Shown piece after piece: positions 51,871 through 62,823 of a stretch of DNA of 64,000 nucleotides. The DNA lies in the NCBI GenBank assembly GCA_016223145.1, contig JACRPN010000005.1:339864-403863 (forward strand). The letters run 5' to 3'. The notes beneath the pieces are model-generated. The model was not told the origin of the DNA and made no database searches. It worked only from the letters and a program-made list of their open reading frames with translations. Both the position numbers and the translations under genes were made by a program. Position 1 is the stretch's first letter. Each line of letters starts with the position of its first letter. The stretch comes from Armatimonadota bacterium. Lineage in GTDB: Bacteria; Armatimonadota; Fimbriimonadia; Fimbriimonadales; Fimbriimonadaceae.

Positions 51871-52880
51871 GCACGGTCACTCCCAACCCCAACGAATGCC
51901 TGATGGCGCTCTACGAGGAGCGCCACGAAATCGAAGATTATCAGAAGGGCGTCCCGCGATGGTGCCCTGGATGCGGCGACAACGCCATCCTGACTGCGGT
52001 CCAAAGGCTCTGCCGAGACCAGAACCTCCGGCCCGAGCGCACCGTGTTCGTCTCCGGCATCGGCTGCTCCAGCCGCCTGCCCCACTACATGAACACCTAC
52101 GGTTTCCACAGCCTTCACGGCAGGGCGCTCCCGGTCGCCGAGGGCATCAAGATGAGCCGCCCCGAACTGGACGTGTTCGTGAACATGGGCGACGGTGACT
52201 GTTGCAGCATCGGTGCGGCGCACTGGATCCACGCCATCCGCTACAACATGAACCTGACCATCATGCTTCACGACAACCAGATCTACGGCCTGACGAAGAA
52301 GCAGATGTCCCCCACCAGCCCGCTGGGCCTCAAAAGCAACACCTCGCCGCGCGGGGCTTATCTGGAGGCCTTGAACCCGCTGACGGTTACGCTGGGCGTT
52401 CAGAACGTCTCCTTCGTCGCCCAAACGGTGGATTGGAACCCGGAGCTCCTCTATCAGGTGCTCTCGGCCGCCTACAGGCACAAGGGCTTCTCGTTCGTTC
52501 GGATCGTGCAGCGCTGCCCGGAGTGGCTGCCGAAGATGATGGACCCGTGGATGCAGGACGCGAGCAAGGTTCTGCTGCTGCAGCATCCCGACGGTGTGAC
52601 GCTTTCGCCCGAATCGTCGCGCCTCTTCAACAACCAGGAGGCGCACGACCCCAGCGACATCGACCGTGCGCGAGAGATTGCATCGGACATCGACCCCATT
52701 CCCGTGGGCGTTCTCTATCGGAACCCGGAAGTGCCCTGCTACGAGGAAGTCCGGCACGATCCCCACCTTCGTACGAGCGCATTCGTGCAGCACGGCCTCG
52801 AGGCGGAGTTCGACAAGTTCACGGTTTGGCCAGAGGAGCCGGAAGCGCCCAAGAGCCATAGGAAACAGACAAGGAAATGA
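51867..52880 (+). CDS. korB: 2-oxoacid:ferredoxin oxidoreductase beta subunit
   Basis: This 337-residue subunit binds thiamine diphosphate and one [4Fe-4S] cluster. PRWCPGCGDNAIL gives the first cluster Cys pair; GIGCSSRLPHYMNTYGFHSLHGRALPVAEGIKM matches family block 2; GDGDCCSIGAAHWIHAIRYNMNLTIMLHDNQIYGLTKKQMSPTSP is the ThDP motif (GDG...N). TKKQMSPTSP is typical of 2-oxoglutarate-type beta subunits. ATGA overlaps lie at both ends (with korA and with the next gene), so all three are translationally coupled. Confidence 0.95.
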   Translation: MSTVTPNPNECLMALYEERHEIEDYQKGVPRWCPGCGDNAILTAVQRLCRDQNLRPERTVFVSGIGCSSRLPHYMNTYGFHSLHGRALPVAEGIKMSRPELDVFVNMGDGDCCSIGAAHWIHAIRYNMNLTIMLHDNQIYGLTKKQMSPTSPLGLKSNTSPRGAYLEALNPLTVTLGVQNVSFVAQTVDWNPELLYQVLSAAYRHKGFSFVRIVQRCPEWLPKMMDPWMQDASKVLLLQHPDGVTLSPESSRLFNNQEAHDPSDIDRAREIASDIDPIPVGVLYRNPEVPCYEEVRHDPHLRTSAFVQHGLEAEFDKFTVWPEEPEAPKSHRKQTRK

Positions 52881-55096
52881 ACCCAGCGGAAGTCCAGCAG
52901 GTCGTCGCGTTCCACCTCACCGGACGGTGCGTGGGGTCGGCGGTGTCTCCCGTCGAGCGAGGGATGGTTCCCGCCCTAATGGCGCGCCGAATGCCCTTGG
53001 CGAGCTTACGGTACGACTACCCGGTCGTGCTATGCGGCGGCAAAGCAGAGGAGGCGGTCCAGTCCCTATCAAGCGCTTTCGAGAACGCCGCATCTCAAGT
53101 CGTCGGATTCGAGCGCGGACGCCTGGAGAAGCAGACCCTCAAGCTGGAAGTGGGGGTTCGACTTGCGCTTGCTAAGTTGCCCGGAAAGAGTTTGGGCGAG
53201 GTCGTGGAGGGGTGTCTTGCGTTGAAAACCAACGCGCACTTGCGCGAGGTCGCCGATGCATTGAAGCCCTTCCTGCCCCTCGATGGCGTGTTGAGGGAGT
53301 GCGGGCCGGAGGCGGTTCTGGAGATCGCGCGCCATCTGCACGAAGCGGCGCAAAGCGCCAAGGCCCGTCGGTTTCTTTCAACGCTCGATCGGCTTGAGTA
53401 CCGGCTATCGGAAATCCTCCGATCGGGAGACCAAGGGACCTCAGCCGCAAGGGAGCCTGAGAAGCTGAGAGCCGCAGTCGGGACCGGGTTTGCCGGCGCC
53501 TTCGACTTCAAGGCGCTCTCGAAGGTGCTCGAAAAGGGCTCGCATGGCCGGGAGTTGCCCCCGGAACGAAGGGCGAGGCTGGAGTGGATCGTGGCGACCC
53601 TACGGTCCCAGAGGTTCACCGCCTGCCCCAAGAGGGCCAAGGACGCCACGAACGGCGCTTCGCCCTACGGGTTCGTCTATCGCTCGACCCACGACGCGCT
53701 CGCGGCCTTCAGGGAGCGCCTGCCCAGGCTGATCGAACTGGCAAAGGCGATGGCGATCGCAGAGCTTGAGATCGAGGGCGAATACCGCGAGGATTGGCAC
53801 GGTCCAGTCTTCGAGAACTATGGAAGCCACGGTCTCGACCGGGCGGTTTTGAGCCAATTCCCCGACTATCTGGTTCTGGTGAACTCAAAAGCGCTGGAAG
53901 CCGAATCCAGTACCGCCATCCTCGAAGCCCTCTCTGCGGGCCTGCCGATGAAAATCGTCGTCGTGACGGATGACCTCCTCTCAGAGACTGAGGAGGCCCC
54001 TCTCCACCTAGGGTTTGGGCTCAAGAACCGCCAACTCGCCAGCGCGGCAATGAGCCTCGCCGACGTGTTCGTGCTCCAGGCCGGCGCCTCGGAGTGGGTG
54101 CGTCTGAGGGACCGGATCGCTTCGGGGTTTGCCTCCGACGCTCCCGCACTCTTCAGCGCCTTCAGCGGGTCCAGTGGGACCTGCGGCGAGGTTCCTCCCT
54201 ATCTCGTCGCCGCCGCCGCCACCGAGAGCAGGGTTTTTCCGACCTTCGTCTACGACCCCTCGAGGGGCGGAGATTGGGCGGCGCGGTTTTCGGTCGAGGA
54301 CAACCCGCAGCACGAAGCCGAATGGCCGATGCACCGCCTGGAATATGAAACGAAAGACCTGCGCGCGTGCGCCGAGTCGGTGAGCTTCACCACGGCGGAC
54401 TTCATCGCGATGGACTCTCGGTTCTCGGGCCAAGTTGCCAAGGTGGACGCGGCTCTTTGGCCAGAAGCGCTGGAGGGGGTGCCTGCCGCGCTGGAGTCCT
54501 CGGGTGCGGGCTTGCCCGCAAGAGCGCCGTTTGTGTTCCTGGCTGATGGCGAGGGGAACCTCATCAAGGCCGCGATCACCGCACCCTTGCTGGCCGAATC
54601 GAAGCGTTGTCTGGCGATGTGGCACAGCCTACAGGAGCTTGGCGGCGTGCACAACTCCCATGCCGAGCGGCTCCTCGCAATCGAGCGCCTCCAATGGGAG
54701 GAAGAGCGCAAGCGCCTGGCGGAGCTTCCGCCGGTAGGAGCGGAGACGTCGGCCCCGGAGCTGCCGGGGGGTCCGGCCGCGGCGCTCGACGCCGAAACTG
54801 CCTTGGCGGCGCCTGTTGTGTCTGCTGAACCAGAAGCCAAGCCTCCCTCCGACGATCCCTACATCGAAACCGCCCGGTGTTCGACCTGCAACGAGTGCAC
54901 CAACCTGAACAACCGGATGTTCGCCTACAACGAAAACAAGCAGGCGTACATCAAGGACCCGACGGCAGGAACGTTCCGCCAGCTCGTGGAAGCGGCGGAG
55001 AGTTGCCAGGTGGGGATCATCCACCCCGGCAAACCGAAGAACCCCAACGAGCCGGGGCTGGAAGAGCTTCTGAAGCGGGCAGAGGCGTTTGCGTAG
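52877..55096 (+). CDS. Large KorAB-linked protein with C-terminal ferredoxin-like domain, 739 aa, function unknown
   Basis: The C-terminal about 75 residues carry C668-x2-C671-x2-C674 and C710 in RCSTCNECTNLNNRMFAYNEN...AAESCQVGIIHPGKP, a ferredoxin-type [4Fe-4S] binding pattern. The preceding 600 residues are not a family I recognise. They contain PYLVAAAATESRVFPTFVYDPSRGGDWAARFSVEDNPQHE, vaguely like thiamine-enzyme core segments, and long helical stretches (about 90-200 and 620-660). The linker before the ferredoxin is Pro/Ala/Glu-rich. Its ATG overlaps the korB stop (ATGA). It is probably an electron-carrier or accessory subunit of the KorAB/Nfn system. No membrane segments. Identity of the main domain is open. 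Confidence 0.85.
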   Translation: MNPAEVQQVVAFHLTGRCVGSAVSPVERGMVPALMARRMPLASLRYDYPVVLCGGKAEEAVQSLSSAFENAASQVVGFERGRLEKQTLKLEVGVRLALAKLPGKSLGEVVEGCLALKTNAHLREVADALKPFLPLDGVLRECGPEAVLEIARHLHEAAQSAKARRFLSTLDRLEYRLSEILRSGDQGTSAAREPEKLRAAVGTGFAGAFDFKALSKVLEKGSHGRELPPERRARLEWIVATLRSQRFTACPKRAKDATNGASPYGFVYRSTHDALAAFRERLPRLIELAKAMAIAELEIEGEYREDWHGPVFENYGSHGLDRAVLSQFPDYLVLVNSKALEAESSTAILEALSAGLPMKIVVVTDDLLSETEEAPLHLGFGLKNRQLASAAMSLADVFVLQAGASEWVRLRDRIASGFASDAPALFSAFSGSSGTCGEVPPYLVAAAATESRVFPTFVYDPSRGGDWAARFSVEDNPQHEAEWPMHRLEYETKDLRACAESVSFTTADFIAMDSRFSGQVAKVDAALWPEALEGVPAALESSGAGLPARAPFVFLADGEGNLIKAAITAPLLAESKRCLAMWHSLQELGGVHNSHAERLLAIERLQWEEERKRLAELPPVGAETSAPELPGGPAAALDAETALAAPVVSAEPEAKPPSDDPYIETARCSTCNECTNLNNRMFAYNENKQAYIKDPTAGTFRQLVEAAESCQVGIIHPGKPKNPNEPGLEELLKRAEAFA

Positions 55097-55416
55097 AACG
55101 CATCTCAAAGGCTCCTGACGAAGGGCCGAGAGTTGAACGCGAAGGGCGCAGCTCCGCGGGCTTCGGAGCAAGGCGCGGGCTTCATGCCCGCTCACCCTGA
55201 AAAGGCGGGGTATACCCCGCCCTCCGACGCGGGGTCCTTTCGGCCGATTCACCCGACACTTGAAAACCTGACAACCTGAACACCCTCCTCACCTCCTCAC
55301 CTCCACCCCTCCATACCCCTTCCCCCCCACCCCCTCCCCGCCCGGGCTCCCCCCTGCCATAATCCGCTCATAGGCTCCGGGCTTTCACCCAAACCTGCCG
55401 GGGCCGGAGAGGACAC
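55097..55416. other. Intergenic region before mdh with repeats
   Basis: It contains a dispersed palindromic repeat (listed separately), AACCTGAC/ACCTGAAC text (about 55260-55290) resembling the inner hairpin of the RNase P P12 insertion, and CACCTCC low-complexity runs (about 55285-55340). No gene is supported; a long minus-strand open frame from 57504 across this stretch is a shadow of mdh and purA. Confidence 0.6.
55191..55226. repeat. Dispersed palindromic repeat, copy 2
   Basis: It contains the perfect 18-bp palindrome GGCGGGGTATACCCCGCC (55204-55221). The flank CTCACCCTGAAAA matches CCACCCTAAAAA at 35141, so the two are copies of one element. Confidence 0.6.
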
Positions 55417-56340
55417 ATGAAAGTCAGCATTATCGGCGGGGGTGGCCGCGTCGGATCCGACGCCGCCTTCTGCCTTCAACTCGGCGGGCTCGTCCGCGAA
55501 ATCGTTCTCGTCGACATGAATCAGGATATGGCCGCGGGCGAAGCGCTCGACCTGCGCCACGGCTCGGCGCTCACCGCCAGCCAAACCATCACCTCGGGCG
55601 ATTACGACGCCGTGAAGGGCAGCGATTGCGTGGTCATCACAGCCGGTCTGCGCCGCAAGCCGGACGAGACCCGGCTCCAGCTCATCAGCCGCAACGTGGA
55701 CCTCTTCAAAGGCATCCTGGATTCGCTGAAAGGCGCTTCTCTCCCCAAGAGCGCCACGATCCTGGTGGTCTCGAACCCGGTCGATATCCTCACCCAGCTC
55801 ACCGTCGAGAGCGGCATCCTTCCCGCATCGCAAATCCTGGGCTTGGGCACGGTGCTCGATACGTGCCGCTTCCGATCGCTCCTCGCCGAGGAGTTCGGCG
55901 TGGGCGCCCGCGACATGCACGCCTTGATCCTTGGCGAGCACGGCGATTCGATGGTGCCGATCTGGTCCTCCGCGACCGTCAACGGCATCGCGCTTTCCAG
56001 CCTCCCCGGCTACACGAAGGAGAAGGCCGACGCCGTGTTCGACTTTACGAAGAAGTCGGGCGCCGAGGTCATCCGCATGAAGGGCGGCGCGGGCCGTGCA
56101 GTCGGCGTTTCGATTGCCGAAGTCGTCCACGCGATGGCGCTGAACAGCGGCGCGATCTTGCCGGTCAGCTCGATGCAGGAGGGCGCTCTGGGCATCTCCG
56201 GCGTTTGCCTCTCGCTCCCGACTCGGGTCGGCCGAGCTGGCGTGCTTGGCGTCATCGAGCCCGACGTTACGGAAGCCGAAAAGGAAGGCCTGCACAAGTC
56301 CGCCGCAAGCCTGAAGGACGTTAGGGGCCAGATTAACTAG
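55417..56340 (+). CDS. mdh: Malate dehydrogenase, LDH-like type
   Basis: The product has 307 residues. Dinucleotide motif GGGGRVGSDAA (residues 7-17); VITAGLRRKPDETRLQLISRN is the active-site loop. The second Arg of LRRKP lies at the position that decides substrate (Arg for malate, Gln for lactate), so malate/oxaloacetate is favoured. VSNPVDILT and ILGEHGDSMVPIWS (catalytic His) complete the site. The Pro-Asp-Glu after RRK, where Pro-Gly is usual, is slightly atypical. GGAG precedes the start. With korAB it forms TCA-cycle context. Confidence 0.93.
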   Translation: MKVSIIGGGGRVGSDAAFCLQLGGLVREIVLVDMNQDMAAGEALDLRHGSALTASQTITSGDYDAVKGSDCVVITAGLRRKPDETRLQLISRNVDLFKGILDSLKGASLPKSATILVVSNPVDILTQLTVESGILPASQILGLGTVLDTCRFRSLLAEEFGVGARDMHALILGEHGDSMVPIWSSATVNGIALSSLPGYTKEKADAVFDFTKKSGAEVIRMKGGAGRAVGVSIAEVVHAMALNSGAILPVSSMQEGALGISGVCLSLPTRVGRAGVLGVIEPDVTEAEKEGLHKSAASLKDVRGQIN

Positions 56341-56342
56341 GT

Positions 56343-56423
56343 TATAATTCGCCTGTTGAGAGAAGGCGAAGCGGCCTTGGGCCGGCGGATCCTCGACGAA
56401 ATTCGAGGCTACGCCGGCCTTTT
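56343..56423 (+). promoter_or_regulatory. Possible promoter and terminator-like hairpin in the purA leader
   Basis: TATAAT (56343-56348) lies just after the mdh stop. A two-part hairpin follows at 56380-56423: outer stem GGCCGGCG/CGCCGGCC, inner CCTCGA/TCGAGG, then TTTT. It could be the mdh terminator, or an attenuator if TATAAT is used. A second hairpin-prone segment (about 56449-56484) precedes the purA Shine-Dalgarno. Confidence 0.45.
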
Positions 56424-56439
56424 CGTTGGCGCAGCCTAG

Positions 56440-57783
<1,344 letters not shown>

Positions 57784-57824
57784 TGCGTTCTGGCAGAAAG
57801 ACCGGATAAGAGTGTAGATTCGGA

Positions 57825-57859
57825 GTGGCCGCCCAAGGCCAAAGGTCTTGGGCGGCCAC
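57825..57859 (+). terminator. 13-bp perfect hairpin between purA and the efflux operon
   Basis: GTGGCCGCCCAAG pairs with CTTGGGCGGCCAC around GCCAAAGGT. It is 42 bp after purA and 29 bp before the TolC-like start. There is no T-run; it could end purA transcription or be a structured leader of the next operon. Confidence 0.55.
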
Positions 57860-57887
57860 CATTCGGGCGGTATCGTCAGGTTTGACT

Positions 57888-59201
57888 ATGAGCAGACAAT
57901 CTCTTCCCTTCGTTTCAGCGTTGCTGTTCGGCGCGCTCTGCCTGCCTCAAGTCGGGTTGGCGCAGAAGACGTTGAGCCTGCTCGACGCCATCGAGATGGC
58001 CAAGCAGCGCAATGGAGACGTTCGGTCGGCGTATCTGGATCTGCAGACGTCGCGCAGCCGTGTGAAGCAGGCCTTTGCCGACTTCTTGCCGACGGTCATC
58101 CCGAACTACCGCTACCTTCACGATCGCAGCCAAGTGTTCACGGGCGCTTCGGCGGGTTCCAGCACCTCGAACACCCGAACGTCCTCCGTCTCGGCCGATT
58201 GGCTCCTGCTCGACCTTGGGCAGAGGGATTGGTCTTACCGCGCGGCCCGGCGCGGCGCCGATGCCTCCGAGGCCAGCACGACCGGAACCGTCAGGAACGT
58301 TTTATTTGCGATCCTTCAGCGGTATTTCGACACGATCCGCGCAAGGGAGCTTCTGCGCGTCTCAGAGACCCAGGTGAACCGAGCCGAAACGACGCTCGAA
58401 GCCACGAAGCTGCAGATCGAGGTGGGCGCGGCCCCCAAGAAAGATGAGCTCCAAGCCAAGGCCGACCTGCTGAACGCCAAGGTGGGCTTGCTGCAATCGC
58501 AGAACTTGACAGCTACTTCTGAAAGCGACCTGAAGGCGATCATCGGGTGGAACGCCGAAGAGACCCTGCCCGATCTTGAGAAGATCACGGCGCCAAGCAC
58601 CTTTCCTGAGGTTGCCGAGACCGAGGACCTGATCAAAGAAGGTCTTCGAGACAGGCCAGATCTGGTCGCCCTCCGCAAACGCGTGGAGGCGCAGGAGTTC
58701 AGCCGCAGAATCGCCGAGCGCAACTCGCAAGTGTCGCTTTCGGTTTCGGCCAGCTATGACCGGTTCTTCTCGCCGCTGGTCCAGGATTCCAGGCAGTTGA
58801 CCGTGCTGGCCTCCATGCCGCTCTTCGATGGCGGCTATTCCAAGGAGTCCGCTCGCCAGGCACGCTACGCGCTGGAATCGTTGAAAGCCCAGTTGATGCA
58901 GGCTGAACGGGACGCCGTCGCAGACATCGAGTCGGCGCGGACCGTGCTCGCTCAAAATGTGCTCCGGGTTCAAGCCTCACAAGCCGCATTGGACGCCGCA
59001 AGACTGAACTATGAGGCCGCCGCAGAGTCTCATAAGGCAGGAGCCGAAGGAACCTCGATTCTCACGGTGCTCACGGCGCAGGTGAGCCTCGTGACCGCGG
59101 AATCGAACTTCGTCGAGGCTCTTTTCGACTACCTCATTTCCGATGCTCGGCTGAAGCTGGCCACCGGCAAGCCGCTACCTGGCGAACAAAGCAAAAACTG
59201 A
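57888..59201 (+). CDS. TolC-like outer-membrane efflux protein
   Basis: This 437-residue protein has a signal peptide (about 1-25). Two OEP repeats follow (about 30-215 and 235-425), each with long coiled helices (e.g. LEATKLQIEVGAAPKKDELQAKADLLNAKVGLLQSQ and AARLNYEAAAESHKAGAEGTSILTVLTAQ). It should form a trimeric channel across the outer membrane and periplasm. ATG 57888 was chosen because the signal peptide begins there. It lies 4 bp before the HlyD-type adaptor. Confidence 0.92.
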   Translation: MSRQSLPFVSALLFGALCLPQVGLAQKTLSLLDAIEMAKQRNGDVRSAYLDLQTSRSRVKQAFADFLPTVIPNYRYLHDRSQVFTGASAGSSTSNTRTSSVSADWLLLDLGQRDWSYRAARRGADASEASTTGTVRNVLFAILQRYFDTIRARELLRVSETQVNRAETTLEATKLQIEVGAAPKKDELQAKADLLNAKVGLLQSQNLTATSESDLKAIIGWNAEETLPDLEKITAPSTFPEVAETEDLIKEGLRDRPDLVALRKRVEAQEFSRRIAERNSQVSLSVSASYDRFFSPLVQDSRQLTVLASMPLFDGGYSKESARQARYALESLKAQLMQAERDAVADIESARTVLAQNVLRVQASQAALDAARLNYEAAAESHKAGAEGTSILTVLTAQVSLVTAESNFVEALFDYLISDARLKLATGKPLPGEQSKN

Positions 59202-59205
59202 CACT

Positions 59206-60960
59206 ATGAAGAGATTTGGGACTTGGCTTCTTGGGCTTGTTGTCGTCTTTGCGAGCCTTTGGTTTTTCGTCTTTCGCGGCGACGGCGAAGAGCCCGAAAT
59301 CGAGTATCGCTATGAAGCGGCGAAGGTCGGCGAGCTTACGCGCTCCACTTCAGCGACCGGCACAGTGGTGCCGCTGACGACCGTCGACGTCAAATCCAAA
59401 GCCGGCGGCATCGTGGAGCGGCTGTACGTCGATGAGGGCGCTGTCGTCAAGAAAGGCGATTTGGTTGCCGAAATCGATCCTCGCGACACCAAAGCGGCCT
59501 TTGAACAGGCTCAAGCCGATCTCCGCCAGGCCGAAGCCCGAGCCGACCAAGCGGGCATGAATCTCGACCTTCAGAAGCGCAACACCAGGACCAGTTTGGC
59601 AACGGCACAGGCTGCACTCGAATCGGCGAAGCTCCGTCTCGAGCGGGCCCAGATTGAATCGAAGCGCCAGCCGACAACGAGCACTTCCAGCCTGACCAGC
59701 GCCCGGGCAGCCTACGAAAGCGCCCAAGCTGAATTGGAGAGGTTTCAGACGGTCACCAAACTCCAGCAGCGCCGCGACACCGAAGGCGGCTACAACCGTG
59801 CCAGGGCCGATCTCGATGCTGCAAAGGCGGACTTTGAGCGCCAAAAGGGCCTCCTTCAGCGTGGATATGTGAGCCAAGCGGTGGTGGAACGCGCCAAAGC
59901 GAGCCTCGAATCGGCGCAGGCCTCGTTCGACACCGCTCAGCAGAAGCGTCAATCGCTCGAGCGCGATCTCTCGGCACAGGAAAAGGCACTGACCTTCGCC
60001 GTCACGCGCTCCAGGGCTCAATTCGAACAGGCCAACGGTGACATGGCCCAGATCGACATTTCTCAGCGAAACCTCGCCGAGGCGAAGAAGGCCGTCGAAG
60101 TAGCGACGCTCGACTTACAGCGTGCCAAGGACGCCGCCAAAAACGACCAGCTTAGGGCGAGTGAGCGAGTAGCCTCCGAAGCGGCCACGGTCAGAAGCAA
60201 AGTCTCTCTGGACAACGCCAAAGTCCAGCTTGAGAGCACGACGGTGATGGCCCCACGCGACGGCGTCGTGACGCTCAAGTACTTGGAAGAGGGCACCATC
60301 ATCCCGCCAGGAACCAGCACGTTCTCCCAGGGGACGAGCATCGTTCAGATCAGCGATGTGACGACCTTGTTCGTAGACTGCAACGTCGATGAAGCCGACA
60401 TCGGCTCGGTTCGCAAAGGGCAATCGGTCTATATCCGAACCGAAGCCCACCCGGGAATGCAGCTCAATGGAGTCGTGGAACGGGTCAACCCTTCGGCAAC
60501 GACCACCAACAACATCACCGCCGTCAAGGTTCGCGTCCGCGTGCTGCCCAACCAGAAGCTCTCCCTCATGCCTGGACTCACCGCGAGTTGCGAATTTCTC
60601 ACTTTTTCCAAGAAAAATGCACTTATCGTTCCGTCCCAGGCTATTCAGCGCGAGGGGGAAAAGACCTACGTCAAGGTGAAGGGCAAGGACCCCAAGAAGC
60701 CGGTGCGCAAGGAGGTCAAGGTCGGTGCCAGCGGCGACAACGGCGTGGAGATCCTCGAGGGGATTCAAGCGGGAGACGAGATCGTCACCGCTGAGATTGA
60801 CCTCGCTCAGCTTCGCGACATCCAACAGAAGATGCAAGAGGCCCAAGAAGGCGGCGGATTGGCCGGCGGCCAAGGTCCCAAGATGCGGCCCCAGGGCGGC
60901 GCGGGCAGGATGGGTGGCGGCGGCATGGGTGGCGGCGGCAAGATGGGCGGAGGGAGATAG
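59206..60960 (+). CDS. Periplasmic adaptor of tripartite efflux (HlyD/MacA-like)
   Basis: The product has 584 residues. TM anchor about 5-25 (LLGLVVVFASLWFFVF). Split biotinyl-lipoyl domain: VVPLTTVDVKSKAGGIVERLYVDEGAVVKKGDLVAEIDP, and later VMAPRDGVVTLKYLEEGTIIPPGTS. Between them lies a very long coiled-coil hairpin (about 90-340), longer than in MacA (about 370 aa in total). Beta-barrel and membrane-proximal domains follow. The tail (about 545-584) is Gly/Met-rich. It should link the TolC-like channel to the permease at 61570. Confidence 0.93.
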   Translation: MKRFGTWLLGLVVVFASLWFFVFRGDGEEPEIEYRYEAAKVGELTRSTSATGTVVPLTTVDVKSKAGGIVERLYVDEGAVVKKGDLVAEIDPRDTKAAFEQAQADLRQAEARADQAGMNLDLQKRNTRTSLATAQAALESAKLRLERAQIESKRQPTTSTSSLTSARAAYESAQAELERFQTVTKLQQRRDTEGGYNRARADLDAAKADFERQKGLLQRGYVSQAVVERAKASLESAQASFDTAQQKRQSLERDLSAQEKALTFAVTRSRAQFEQANGDMAQIDISQRNLAEAKKAVEVATLDLQRAKDAAKNDQLRASERVASEAATVRSKVSLDNAKVQLESTTVMAPRDGVVTLKYLEEGTIIPPGTSTFSQGTSIVQISDVTTLFVDCNVDEADIGSVRKGQSVYIRTEAHPGMQLNGVVERVNPSATTTNNITAVKVRVRVLPNQKLSLMPGLTASCEFLTFSKKNALIVPSQAIQREGEKTYVKVKGKDPKKPVRKEVKVGASGDNGVEILEGIQAGDEIVTAEIDLAQLRDIQQKMQEAQEGGGLAGGQGPKMRPQGGAGRMGGGGMGGGGKMGGGR

Positions 60961-60967
60961 GAACCGA

Positions 60968-61525
60968 GGGACCAAGGGACAAAGGGACTGGTCAAGGCAC
61001 AGCTGGAGCTTGTTGATGGGAGCAGAAATCGAAAACACGGATCTCTACCAGAAGTCGTGCTCCCTCGCGGATCGAGTCTGGGCAGATGTATGTAGTTGGG
61101 AATGGCTCGCCAAGAAGACTGTCGGCGCCCAGCTTGTTTCATCGGTTGACAGCATTGCCGCAAACCTGGTGGAGGGCGATGGTAGAGAGATGGGAAAGGA
61201 CGCTCTCAGGTTCCTCATCATCGCTCGTAGCTCCGCAAGAGAAACTCGTCACTGGATTGCCAGAGCTCAGGCTCGCAAGCTTGTTGAACCGAATGTGGCT
61301 GACTGCTGGACAAGGGATCTTGAGGAGGTTCTTCGAATGCTTCGGTCGCTCATTACCTGTCGCATGGCCAAAGTAGACGGAGTCAAGGAACCACATCCTA
61401 CCTACGGCCAAGATGATATTTGGGATTGGAGCAATTGGCCATGCGCTTTGAGCAACGAGTTGCATTCCCTTCCAGATGACAAAACACAGACGGCTGCATT
61501 TCCCGTCCCTTCGTCCCTTGGTCCC
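60968..61525. mobile_element. 23S-IVS-like element: four-helix-bundle gene within inverted repeats
   Basis: Inverted repeats of 21 nt (60968-60988 and 61505-61525, 20 of 21 paired; core GGGACCAAGGGAC) enclose the four-helix-bundle gene. In 23S rRNA intervening sequences of Leptospira and other bacteria the same protein family is flanked by inverted repeats that form the stem cut out by RNase III. Here the element lies in an mRNA, between adaptor and permease genes where the ATPase gene of such operons would be expected. The repeats are built of a short GGGAC-AA period. The mechanism of movement is unknown. Confidence 0.6.
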
Positions 61526-61569
61526 TATGTCCCTTACCAAGTGGAGATGACTCGGAGGTCTCGCACCCC

Positions 61570-61573
<4 letters not shown>
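61016..61573 (+). CDS. Four-helix-bundle protein of the S23/IVS family
   Basis: The product has 185 residues. Residues about 1-120 match the family: DLYQKSCSLADRVW, then GAQLVSSVDSIAANLVEGDGREMGKDALRFLIIARSSARETRHWIARA, and a last helix LEEVLRMLRSLI. Family members are usually about 115-130 residues. Here about 60 more C-terminal residues are encoded partly by the right inverted repeat (VPSSLGPYVP) and run into an ATGA overlap with the permease gene. The protein is basic and may bind RNA, as proposed for Avd/S23 relatives. ATG 61016 has CTGGAG upstream. Confidence 0.85.
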
Positions 61574-62775
<1,202 letters not shown>

Positions 62776-62810
62776 TCTACTATTCTTTCCAGATTCATCG
62801 GCGATTGCCA

Positions 62811-62823
62811 TACAATGGTCTGC
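62811..62823 (+). promoter_or_regulatory. -10-like element just before the last gene
   Basis: TACAAT (62811-62816) lies 7 nt before ATG 62824; there is no Shine-Dalgarno. It resembles the leaderless pattern at other genes. Confidence 0.45.
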
